Origin: Ornithodoros turicata
Taxonomy: Eukaryota; Arthropoda; Arachnida; Ixodida; Argasidae
DNA length: 64,000 bases
Direction: 5' to 3'
NCBI RefSeq assembly: GCF_037126465.1
Contig: NC_088210.1
Location: 20,299,511 to 20,363,510 of the forward strand
This document shows positions 11,250-23,400 of this stretch, piece after piece. The first letter of the stretch is position 1; each line of letters opens with the position of its first letter. Below the pieces are notes generated by a model. That model made no database searches. It saw only the letters and a program-made list of their open reading frames with translations, and had not been told where the DNA came from. The translations under genes were made by a program, and so were the position numbers.

Positions 11250-11407
11250 ATGTTTACATCTCCTCTGCGGCATTATACGTTGCTGCTAGTAGTATGCTGC
11301 GCGAGCACGTTATGTTCTGCGGCCATTAATCTGGGCTTCTGCAGTAACAAAGACCTCGAGTGTAAGTGTGGAACTCCAGGTTATGCGTTACGGGTCCCTG
11401 TCAGAAG
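11250..11407 (+). CDS. factor C-like exon 1 (signal peptide)
   Basis: Start chosen at ATG in GGGGCAATGTTT because it opens a classic signal peptide (hydrophobic [15 protein letters not shown], cleavage likely before AINLGFC). The open frame continues upstream without an earlier ATG. Ends in [14 protein letters not shown] at donor GTGAGT, phase 2. Confidence 0.9.
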
Positions 11408-14400
11408 GTGAGTACTTCCCTTATTTAAACGTAGCACTGCCGCCAGTGTCCGTTGTATACGTTTCGGCGGTGATCTAGATGTAGTTGGGATTGCGTGCAG
11501 GTGCAGTACTGTTCGAGGATGGCGGCACCAGTGTGAGCCGTGCGATGGGCGTAAGGAGTCTGACGTGTGCGGAAACTTGAGGCACTGCCAGGAGTGCAAG
11601 ACAGATGCTTCCGGTTGCACAGCATGTCCTCCAGGAGCCTATGGTGCATGGTGCACCGAAAGTGGGTACAATACTTTGTGTGCAAAATGTATGATACTTC
11701 ATTTCATTTTATTCCAATTCCCTATGTCATCATCACTTCTCCATTTATTGCTGCTGTTGTTGTTGTTGTTAGTCCAATTCAGATTCCCGTTCAAATACAT
11801 GTAGTTACCTTGCTTTAGATGTGAGGAGGGTCGGATTTGTGGTGGGGATTTGGGTACTTTGCACTTGTATTTTTTTAAAATAAGTACGTTAGTTTCTTTG
11901 TCATTCTAAATTTTGCTCGTACGATAATAATATTTATGCGATGAGTACGCATGTATTTAGAAAATTATGATATACAGGGTGTCCCAGAAAACGTGTCATT
12001 GAATTATAATAAAAAAACTACGCCACTTAGAATCACGCGGTCAACGGCATTTGTTCTTACTTGGTTTTTGCCACCTCCTGATGTGAGTGACATGTAACGC
12101 GAGTCTCATTATATAAATATTTGCGAACGGAACTCGAAATTTTGCCAAATAAAAGTCACTTTTTTACCCCGCCAATATGAAGAGCATGCCGAATTTACTC
12201 AAATTCAAGATAATTGGCAGTATATTCAGAAGCTATCCCATCGGAAAAAATAGCGGAACATCATGCTTTTCGGAGCACGCGACGCGCGACGACTTTTTGA
12301 GCGCAGTCGCTGTCAGTCCGACGAAAGGAGGTTCCAAACCCAGCCCACAGAGTGATAGTAGAAAAAGTGACAGCTCCTGAAATTGGGAGAAGGGAGGCAT
12401 GATCCCAACGGGAAGCCGGACACGATAAGCCATGCGCCTGTGTTATCTCGTTCTACGATGCCGCTGTGGGCTGGGTTTCCAACCTCCTTTTGTCGGACTG
12501 GCAACGATTGCGCTGGAAAATTCGTCGCGTTCTGTCATGTGGGAGAGCATGGTGTTCGGCTATTTTTTCCGTTGGGATAGCTCCTCAATATCCCTGTCAA
12601 TTATCATTAATTTGAGTAAATTTGGCACGCTCTGGGACATCCTGTAGGTGTCTCGGAAACAGCAACAAATAACCGACACCTCTAGTAATACAACGTACTC
12701 CTTCTAGATTGCGTAGCGATGCCTTCTCACCCTGTCTGGAGTAGTCAGCCCAAAGAGTTGGGCCAACACGTCTACATTTGTTTTTTTTTTTTTTAAACCG
12801 AACCAACCCACGTCACCTTTATCATGTGAAAAAGTATGATTTCTGTACATTACAGACTGTTTACTTAAAGAAAAGTTCAAGAAATATGCAGCGACAACTA
12901 AATTGTGATGAAGATGAGGGCAAAGCCCCTCCACACGATAGGATACGTTACAAATATTGCATTACTTAAATGTGAAGTGACGATACGCGCCAATCAATAA
13001 CAGGTCATATACGTGAGACCCATTGATAACTATTATCATCTTCATATATTATATAGTAGCTTCCTGCAGACCGTTAGTAGAAGTGCAAGTTGCAGCTTAG
13101 AGATCTGGTGACGGGGTCGTTTCTCAGACTAGATGTTCCGTTTCTCTTTCCCTGACTCCCCCTCGCCTCATGAACATTCTCGTCAGCTATACATGGTTCT
13201 CACTTTTTTCTTTAAAAACAAAACAAAACAAGAAAAAAAAAAAGGGAAACATCTGTGTGTGGCGCAAAGCGGTGGCCCAAAAGTGGCTGGAATAATTTAA
13301 TCGGTACATCCTACACTTGGACCCAGAAGACTTAATCGAAGAGCAATGCCAGCCATTTTACAATGCGTAGCGAGTCGTTCTTTTTTTTGCGCTCTATGAT
13401 GTTTAATATCTTTACTTTTTAGGATGTCATTGCCAGAATGGAGGTAGTTGTGACAGTGTAACTGGTACGTGTGTATGTCCGGACGGCTTTTCGGGACACA
13501 AGTGCGAAGATCGTGTAGGTACGGTGCAGGCGCGTGCTCCTATCGTAACGTGTTTGTTGACTCCTGCTTCTCTTCCCGGATCTGTGAGCAGGCTGTGATC
13601 CCTTGAGCATTCCCCCCAACACGCAAGCTACGATGGACAACCTCGACAGGCCGACAGTGATCTATTACAAGTGCGAAGAGGGATTCCATCTGATTGGCGC
13701 GAATACCTTAAACTGCATGGAGAATGGCCATTGGAGCGACGCCGCCCCGAAGTGTGGTATGTGACACTCGCAGAATGTACAGTCATGTACAATTGAAATT
13801 GAAAGCCCTTACAGGAGCATGAAAGGGATAAAACACACACACACACGCACGCACGCACGCACGCACGCAAAGAGAGACCTAGATGCATATGCGCCAGATC
13901 GGCGTTTCGGGCCTTCGAAACTCACGATCACAATCATAGGATAAGGCGTGATTTCTGGCCCTGCTACGCATTCACGTGAAGGTCGACATGGCGTATCGGT
14001 GAGCTCGATCCTGCCGCATATTAGTGCACTCACCAGATAACATCACACCTGCTCTGTTCACAAGTGTGATGTTATCCTGTGAGTGCACTAATATGTGGCA
14101 TGATCGAGCTTCACCTGAGTGCGTAGCAGGGCCCGAACTTACGCCTTATCAGATGATTGTGATCGTGAGTTTCGAAGGCCCGAAATGCCGAGCTATGCTA
14201 TGCGCACAAAAAGCACGAAAGCAACGATCAGTCCTTGCGTACGATAGAGCTTTCAATTTCGCATATCAGAAAAGCCTCTTCCCTCCACCTTCCCTCCCTT
14301 TCTTTTTTTGCAATCAACATATGCTTCCCTCTTCCCTCAGCTACCAGTCTGTGGCGTCACGTCAACCGTCCAATAGCGAGGCTCGCGCCTTCTTTTTCGC

Positions 14401-17400
14401 TCTTCCTCTTTGCGCTCGTATTTGGCGCTGCCCGTCCCACATTTGGCGCAGAGCAGTCGTCCGGTCGCGGGTCGCCTTGCTCCTGCGCCGTAGCGGACGA
14501 TTCTCGGCTGCCCATAAAAGTGCTCGTATGATCTGACGTCACGACATGCCAGAAGGAGCTAGGAGAGTTCGCTGCCGCTGCGCGTATTTTTGTGCACTAA
14601 CTTTATCAGGAAACGTTCGCGCTTGTCAAAGTTTGAAGCCAGTGGATGCTCACATCACGCCGTTAAAAAAAGAAAAAAGAAAAAAAAAGCAAATGTTCGA
14701 TGTGCCTTTCATGCTCCTTTAAGGGCATGAATCACGTAGAAACCTGTGCTGTGCAAAGAGGGCCAATGTGAATTTTTGGTAGTACTACACGGGAATACTC
14801 CTGGGGAACAGAATACGATAACGCATTTCCAGGTTCACTGAAAGAACATTTGTTTTTCTTCATGACGAGGGCTATTATGGACGCATGTTTAACGTGATTG
14901 TGCTTCTGAACAGTGCTCACAACACAAACTTTCAGCCACATTGCGCGGTCCCTCTTCCAGTGAGAGTGTCCTTCTGTGCTGACTTGGCGAGGGTACCACG
15001 AGCAAGAGTTCACACGCAACGACGGAGTAACACCAAGAGCCCTTTTCACAGTAACGGCACGATACTGACGTACACGTGCGATCCGCAGTACGAGATCTTA
15101 GGCTCCGACGCTCTTTACTGCAGAGATGACGGTACATGGTCCGACCCGGTACCTGTTTGTCTCAAAGGTACGACTCCTTCCATGAGACAGCTGTGAATGT
15201 ATAAAAGCGTGACGCCATCGATGTGTTATACGGTTCATACGCCCCTCGTGCCGTTATTTGTTTTTATCTGATTGTTTTGCAGTTTCGGATGAACGAATCA
15301 CGTGTCAAACAAGGGCGGATGACATATTGGACTCGCAATCTATTCCAGTCAGGTACGCGTACACTGGCATCACGAATTCGATGCGCTTTGCTCGCCCTGA
15401 AGGATGTAAGAGGTTTCATTAAGCGTTCCTATAAGGTGTTCCGCTTACTTTTAGGGGCTACTGTCCTCCTGGCTGCGGCCTTACACAAGGCACTGTCATC
15501 GGCACCGTTGTGTACCACCACTTATCATCGGTGTGCCGTGCCGCTGTGCACGCGGGCAAAATAAACAACGCAGGCGGACCCATCTACGTGGTGAGGTCTG
15601 GGTTGTTCACCGACTTCGCGGGTTCCATGGCCAATGGTGTGTCCACTTCTGCGTACGTACAACAACTACTGGGCCTATAAGAAAGCGGAAGAGATTGCTA
15701 CGCGATTCCTTCGTGATAGATTATGGTGCTTTTCAGGTTTCCTCACATTGCAGAAAGTTTTAAGTTTGATGAAGACCGTGCTCCGAGGGTCGAACAAGGT
15801 ACGTGACGAACCCTGCCGGAACAAGAAGTTATGATATCGTATCAGGACAGGTGCAGCCATAATGCAAGCAAATGTAGTGGGCCCCTAATACAATGGAAGC
15901 TGCACTGACGTCGTTATGATGGTTGAACCGGTCCTCTTGTTGTAGTTCCCTCAGCAGACCAATAATTCAAAACTATGGTGAGGGGATTAACGCCCGCAGG
16001 AATCACAGTCGTGGCTCTAATTATGTCATTTTAAGGTTCCTTGCGACTGAACCTGTAATCACCATTTGAAGTGCTTGATAGTACATTGCATACTACTACC
16101 CTTAAACGTTCACCTGTGTCTCTGTTAGGTTGCCAGACAAGGTGGTCAGCATTGGGTCAACAGTGCATCCTAGTGACTGGAAAGAGAGCGACATGGCACC
16201 ATGCGAAAAATTACTGCCGCAATTCTGGAGCGAGGCTTCTTGAATACCGCGAAGACACACTCGAGAAAGAAGTTACACCCTTCTTGAAGGAAAAAGGCAC
16301 GCGTAATCCATAACACAGAGCTCTGCTCCTAATGGTTAGCATGTTTGCGTGCAGGTGTGGGTGAGGCGTGGCTAGAGGACTCCCATCACCTTCTCAGGCG
16401 CAGACGTCGTCGGGACCACACGGACCTGGAGGAAGACTGCTTCGTGCTCAATCCTGGCAGCGCAAAGGAACCTATTCGGTGGACAACATGCGATCGGAGT
16501 TACCTCGTCGTGTGTGCGGCCAACATGGGACATGCCTTTGGTAAGCTTCCTTGCGTCACAAGCTATCAATTTCGAACCATAATGAACGTCTTAATTATAG
16601 CCGAATGTCTCGATCCTGGCCCAATTCGCAACGGCACGGCCGAGGTGGAAAACATGGTGCAGCCAGGAAGGTTTCTGGAAGGAACTATGATACACTACAG
16701 TTGCGCGGAGCTTTTCTTCCTGAGCGGGCCATCGGATATTACGTGCCTCAGCGACGGTACCTGGAGCTTGACGAAACCGCAGTGCTTAAAACGTAAGCGC
16801 TCGTCAACTGAGATCATTGCACGCAAACAATGTTACCATTGTTAGAACAAGTATACACTAATTGCAAGTATTTTTTCCTTATTGTGTGTGAGGAAGACGA
16901 GTGTATCACCAATGATGGTTGCCTTAGCTGAGCTTAGGTAAATTTCCCTCTCGCCCAAGTGACTACGTGCGAAGAACCAAATATTCCTCCGTACGGAACT
17001 GTGGCGTATAGTGAAGAAGGCACCGGAGGCACTGTCGTTCAGTAAGTACTGCTGTGCTGATAGGCTCCTGCGTGAGGTGTACCAGAGCTGGTCTTGAGCA
17101 GAGCCCATTGAATCTTACACGATGGGGTGCAATACACATAACGGAGATAGCAACGATGTTTTCACAGCGGGCGCCTCGCAGAAAAGATTACTCCCCTTCG
17201 AAGAACAACCCCGTCCCCACAATCACAAGTGAAGCTGCCGGAAGGACACCTTCGCGTGGGCACCAAAGCCAGCTATTCATGTATCAGCCGCTTCTATTCC
17301 CTGGCTGGATCCCAGGTACGACGCTGCATGCCAGACAGTACGTGGAGCGGAAGGTTGGCCACCTGCATTCCAGGTTCGTTACTTGCTTTTGGAGTTAGAG

Positions 17401-20400
17401 AACATAGGAGAGACAATATGTGGTGTATAGCCAAAACGGTGTCCCCTCCAGTCACCATATAGAGACCATAAGGAGACAGGTTAGAGGAATAGCAGTGGGA
17501 GAGAGAAACAAAGAGGGAGGGGAGCAAGTTATTTGTAAAGAAGCGATGCCTTCTCCTAACGTCCAAGTCCAGTAGCAGCCATGATAGATACGGCCACGGC
17601 CTTCCAACGCGTGAGTGCAGCACTCCGCCTCGGCATTCCTGCTATCCAATCCAATCCAAGATTTTCCTTCCAGGCTTCACGTGTAACGTGCGTCTGCGTT
17701 GCCTGTTGTTATCGTGTGTGCCTTGGATTGCTTCCTATTTTGTATGGAATATGTATTGTACCGTGTAAACCCCTTACCGTAGCTATGATGACAACTCATT
17801 CGCCCAGATCGGTCCAGACGTCCCTCTTCTTGACTTCTAAGCATTAGAGAGCATGACGGCAGCAGCCCGTTAAGTTTGAAGAGTTTAAAACAAGAGAGAA
17901 CTGGACGAAAGCACTGCGAAGAACAGCCCGTCTCGTCCTGTCCTTCGTCGTTTCTTCATCCAGTTTGTCCTTGTTCGGAACGCCTCAAACGCAAGAGGAC
18001 AATACCGCCGTCGCAATTACACCAATTAGCTTGCATGCTATTACTATCTTATACGAGCGTTCTCCAAACGTTCTGTTGTGACAGGGCTGCTGTAAGCCGG
18101 TAAGCACGGTTAGCAAGCGGGCTAAATGGTTGGGGAGAGCTTAGGAAGATGAGTGCACAATCGTCTGTGGCTCATCTCATAGAGTCAATAACACAAGCAC
18201 ACAAGGTGTGCTGAAGAGTCGGGCAAGTTGACGGGACAGACTAGTGTGTATGTTTGTCTGTCCGCCTGTTTGTGTTCGCCCTGTGATTACGAAGCCCACA
18301 TAGGCCTGTATGGGACATTGTAGTGTGCGCTGTGCACATGTATGGTTTCATATCCGTTTTCATGGTAGTACGACATTTAATGTATGTACTGGTCTTTGAC
18401 AGTGTGCGGTCGCTCAGACTCCCCTCGCTCTCCGTTCATCGTGAACGGCAACGTTAGCGAAGTGGGCCAATGGCCCTGGCAGGCAGCCATTTACCTGAAG
18501 CGTTCACTAGAAGACGACTGGGAGCTGAGCTGCGGGGGAAGTCTCATATCGGAACACTGGGTCCTCACGGCGGCACACTGCGTCACTAAGGGCCGTGACG
18601 GAAGCACGTTTACGGCAGAAGGTCTCAAGGTGCACTTCGGGAAGTACTACAGAGACGACAAAAAAGATGATTCCATGGTGCAAATCAGAAAGGTACAACT
18701 ATGTTTTTTGGATAGGGTGTATCTAAGATCGGTAGTGTTGCCACACGGGCGGTATTTAACCGGCACGGCTATTTGTTGCTTGTTCTGGCTGCCGGTTGAA
18801 ATTCCGGCAATACCGGCAGCGTTTCGTCGGTGCTTTACCGCAGAAGGCGTCTCAGGCGTCGGGGAAGTTTCGGAATTTGGAACGGGACCAACTCTGCTGC
18901 GGTAGCGGTAGTACTTTCCCTAGTTCCCGGTCTTGTTTTGCTGTGTACGTTCTAACACGAACAGTCCAAACGAAACAAACAGCATGTTTCTGCGCATGCT
19001 AGCTACTGAACGAGCGCTGTGTTGGGTGGTGGGTGTGGGCTGATGTAAGGGGAAAGTGCGATCAGCCTGCTCAGGAGTGGCGGCTCGGTGCACCAAGGGG
19101 AAGGGAGAAGAGGGGAGAGTGCAAAAGGGAGGGGGGAGATGTTGGTGGCACAGGAGAGGGAGGGGTGTGCTAACCCTCTTGCTCTGCTGGGTAAGTACTC
19201 CCTGAGGATTACTCACCACAGAAAACATGCGACCATCCCTCAGTAGTCTTCATTGGGATGCTCCCTGTATCACGGTAACAACCATGCCCAAGAATTCGGG
19301 ACAAAACGTAAAGAAGGCTTCACCTGTTGACTGTCGATGTTCCCATAAAGTTCATGTATATTCAGACCCTAAAAGCGCGTGCAAAACATTCCGCTGACAG
19401 CGCTCTGCTTTCGTTCGCTAGTGTCCTTTTGCCTGTGGCACGGCCAAGTTTTTAATGCAATTTTTTTGGGTGAATATTGGGATCTTCGAGGTTACAAATT
19501 TCAAACACCCAGGGAAGGGTTCATTCGCTACACTGAAGAGTTGGGGGTGACGCCCACTTGCATCATATGCGCCATGTATTCCAAACACCTCGTTCGTGAA
19601 AAGTTTGAGACCCCTACGAGCAATCGCAATTTTGTGTAGTATTTGTGAAATTGTCCATAAACTGGAAAAGTTGATTATAATTAAGGTGTAATTGTAAAAA
19701 TTAAAGTGCAAAATTAAAGTGTACTCAAGTAACGAGGAATTCTCTTACTGGAAGCGCGGCCTCGTAAAATGCGCAAAGGGTATATGTACCTACAACGTAC
19801 GAACGTGCGAACAAACCCGTTCAATTAGCATGAAGAATCAAGCAATTTTCCAGCACAAGACATCAATACGCATAGAGTGAATGTTGTCGCGGCTGCGCAA
19901 ATGGGGATTTATAGGATCGCAGATTGCGTCGCTGGCGAATCCTCGCTGCTTATTTGGGAGCTTTGTAACTCTGGAATATAATTAACGTCTGACTTTTTTT
20001 TTTCGGCTTAAACGCCTTTCCCGACTTCGGAGGTGGCGGGGGAGGGAAGTCGTGCGCTATTTTCCAATCTGAAATTCCAGGTGAGATCGGGTGCTATTCA
20101 TCCAATAGTGTCTTGTCGTTTTTTTTTTTTTTTCTGACCAGGAAAGAGCCCGTAGCATTTGTCGCGAAGTAGTGTAACAAAATACCTCCTATTGTAACAT
20201 TATATGTTTCACGTAGTTTATTGTTGCACTCAAATATTATTTTCACCAGACGTGTGCACAGAGCACTATACTAAATCGTGTATCTGATACGTGATTAAAA
20301 TAAGATAATTGCCGAATGGTAAAGGTGGTTGAGGGAGTTTGAGAAACCGTGAGGCTTTTCTCATAAGCTTTTTTTCCACCATTTGTGATATTTGCTGCTG

Positions 20401-23400
20401 TGCCATGTTTCAATTTATCAGTGCTTCTAACGTTGCTTCGTGGTGCTTGTTGTATGTGGTAATATGATGTACTATAATTTACTAAAGTATTCCATTGTTC
20501 ATATCCCACATAGTTATGTGTTCAACGTTGTCCCCGTGACAATTGTTTTCATACATGCTGCCTCCTTCTGTACACTTTTTAAACAGTTCTTAAATATTTT
20601 GCTGTTATCTTTCCCTCTTGCTTGTATGCTCATGTATGCTTGGATCAATTCTTTTTTCTTGCATGTCAAGTGTTTGGGAGCTGGGAACTAGTCAAGCTAG
20701 CTGTAGTTTTTTTTTTTTTTACAGTTTTCCTCATCAAATATTATTTGATGAAATAAACACTCAATTCAATTCAATTCTAATGTCTTCTGGGGTCGGCGGG
20801 CTCGTCAAGCTGGCTCTGTTTCCGCGATCCCGCCTATAGTACTGACTGGGAAATAAACCGAACGAAATGAATGAAATGAATTGAAGGGGTTTGTTCGCAC
20901 GTTGTAGGCGCGTTAGGCGCATTTTGCGACAGCACTTCGAGTGAAACAATAGCCAGTTACTTGAGCACACTTTATTTTTGCAAAGTTCACCATTTTATAG
21001 ACTACTTCACGTATACTACGCAACATTCCGATTGCTCGTAGGGTCTCAGACTCTTCACGAATGAAGGGCTTAGAACGCACGGCACATATGATACTGGTGG
21101 GCTTCACCCCAACGCTTCAGTGCAGCAAATGAAGCCTTTACATGTTGAAAATTTGGAAACCTAAATGGAACATCGAGGATCCCAATATTCACCGAAAGAA
21201 ATTGCATTAAAAACTTCGCCATGCCACAGGCAACGTGCCACTCGGGAACGAATGCAATTTGAATTTGAATGCACAGCGCTGTCAGCGGAATGTGTTATAC
21301 GCGCTTTTAGATTCCTAATACACGGGCTCTCTATGGGGAGATGAACAGGTGAAGCCAGCTTTACGTCTTGTCCTGCATTCTTGGGCATGCTAGGATTATT
21401 GGCGAAGTTACCGCATCCTGAATGAGCGCTTCTTCTATACCGGCAGCCGGCACGGCCACCAACTCCGACCGTGCCGGCTAAAGGTACCGTGACTCAGTGG
21501 AATTCAATCTCAGAAAATTTATCTACTCGATAGTCCTACCCCTCAGTACTCTTCCATCACAATTCTCGTCCCAATTGCACCCATGTAAAAAAAAAAAAAA
21601 GGAAATTGGAATTAAAAAAATTGTGCAACACTGTGTCGAAGTTTCCAGCAGCTGCGCACCGAGTACGGTGGGCGAAACTACATTGCATGCGCATGACACT
21701 GGGTCTAAAAGGAACAGAGTCGGATACGAGTTGGCTACGTAGCCAACGTAGATCAGGGTTGCTGCACGGATTGAGGAATATTTTCCACGAAACGTCGCCC
21801 TGAGCTGTTTTATCGCAATTTTGCTAATTAAAAATATTAAGAGTGCACTATTATTATATTATATCTATAATATATTTTTATTATTATCGTATTATTATAC
21901 ATAGTATAGTATTAGTAAGAGTGCAGTACAATATTAAGTGTACAGCTACTTACGCTGGGTTTACAAGTAACAAGTTGTTAAATTACGCTGTCGACATAAA
22001 CTGCCTGTCTGCTTCTATAGTGTGGTACCTTTAAATACGGGCAGGGTGGTAACCATAGTCGGGAGCCGCAGTTATTTAGAGCGGAGACTGCACTTCCACG
22101 ATAAGTAAAGACGCGCGACTGTTTTCCACGAAGTTGTTTCCTGAGAGATTTACTCCGTTCGGGGAGTAAAGTCATTCCGACAGCGCTCTTTATAACCTCG
22201 CAGCCGCAAGAGATCCACGTGCACAGCGACTACGACGGCGTCAAGTTCGACTCCGACATCGCTCTCATCCTTCTTGACGAGCCAGTCGAGCTCACCAGCC
22301 GCGTCCAACCAGTATGCCTCCCCACCGAGCGCACTACGAACGAAAACCTCGTGGATGGACACCTGGGCGTGGTAAGAACGTGAATTAGTTGTTTTTTTAC
22401 GCCGGGTTAGCGCCGCGAAGCAACTGTGATGGTGATGTGATAAAGAAAAAACAACTGTGCAAGAAGCAACTGTGGCTATGAGCCTATAGCGCATTTATGA
22501 CATTGCAATCTGCGCGTCTCACATTGTATATTTTCCCAAAATATTGCTTTCTCTATATGTGATGGTGAAGTATCATAACATTAATTTCTATTTTTTTAGA
22601 AGTATGACGTCATATACACCAGCTCCCGTGGCATAGAGGTTTGGATGATCGCCTTGCACGCCAAGACGGGGAGGTGACGCGGGTTCGAATCCCAGCACCC
22701 CGGCTGCGCTGTTTGAGGTTTTCTCTGGGTTTTCCCGGCAGCCTTTCCAGACGAATGTCGGCACAATTCCTCCTGAAGTCGGCCCAGGACACATACTAAG
22801 CCCCCTGTCAGCCACTCCTTCCTGCTGTACCATCTCCATGTGCCCACGCCTGTACGCCGCTCATAGCCACAGTTGCTTCGCGGTGCTAATAGGGAATTGG
22901 AAAGAAAATAGTGACGTCACCTACTCCTGGAGAATCCGAAACTATGAAGCGTTCCTGTATCGTACTGATGTGGACAGATGGAGAGAAGACAGCAAGGAGG
23001 AGTGGGGGGACAGGGGGGTTAGTATGCGTCCTGGGCCGACTTCAAGGGGAACTGTGCCGACATTCGTCTGGAAAGTCTTCGGAAAATCCAGGGAAAACCT
23101 CAGAAAGCACAGCCGGTGGTAGGATTCGAACATGCCACCTCCCAGTCTCAGCACGATCTTGGCTACCACCAACGCCGCTGGGCTGGTGCACCGGGTCATT
23201 GAGCGAGGTTAATTCATAATACACATATAAAATAATAAAATAAACATATTAATTCATTTACTCTCTATATAGTAGCACTCTAACAGCACCTTCGTCGTAG
23301 GTTACTGGATGGGGAGTAACCGAGACCAAGGACTACGCGGACGTCCTGAAGCAAGCCGTCGTGCCCGTCGTGTCGGCCAAGCAGTGCCAGCAGGCTTACG

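Noticed and set aside
22618..22700. A tRNA gene suggested by A- and B-box sequences
   Set aside because: The head is fused to a SINE body repeated across the window and does not fold into a full cloverleaf; the other B-box hits are the same SINE.
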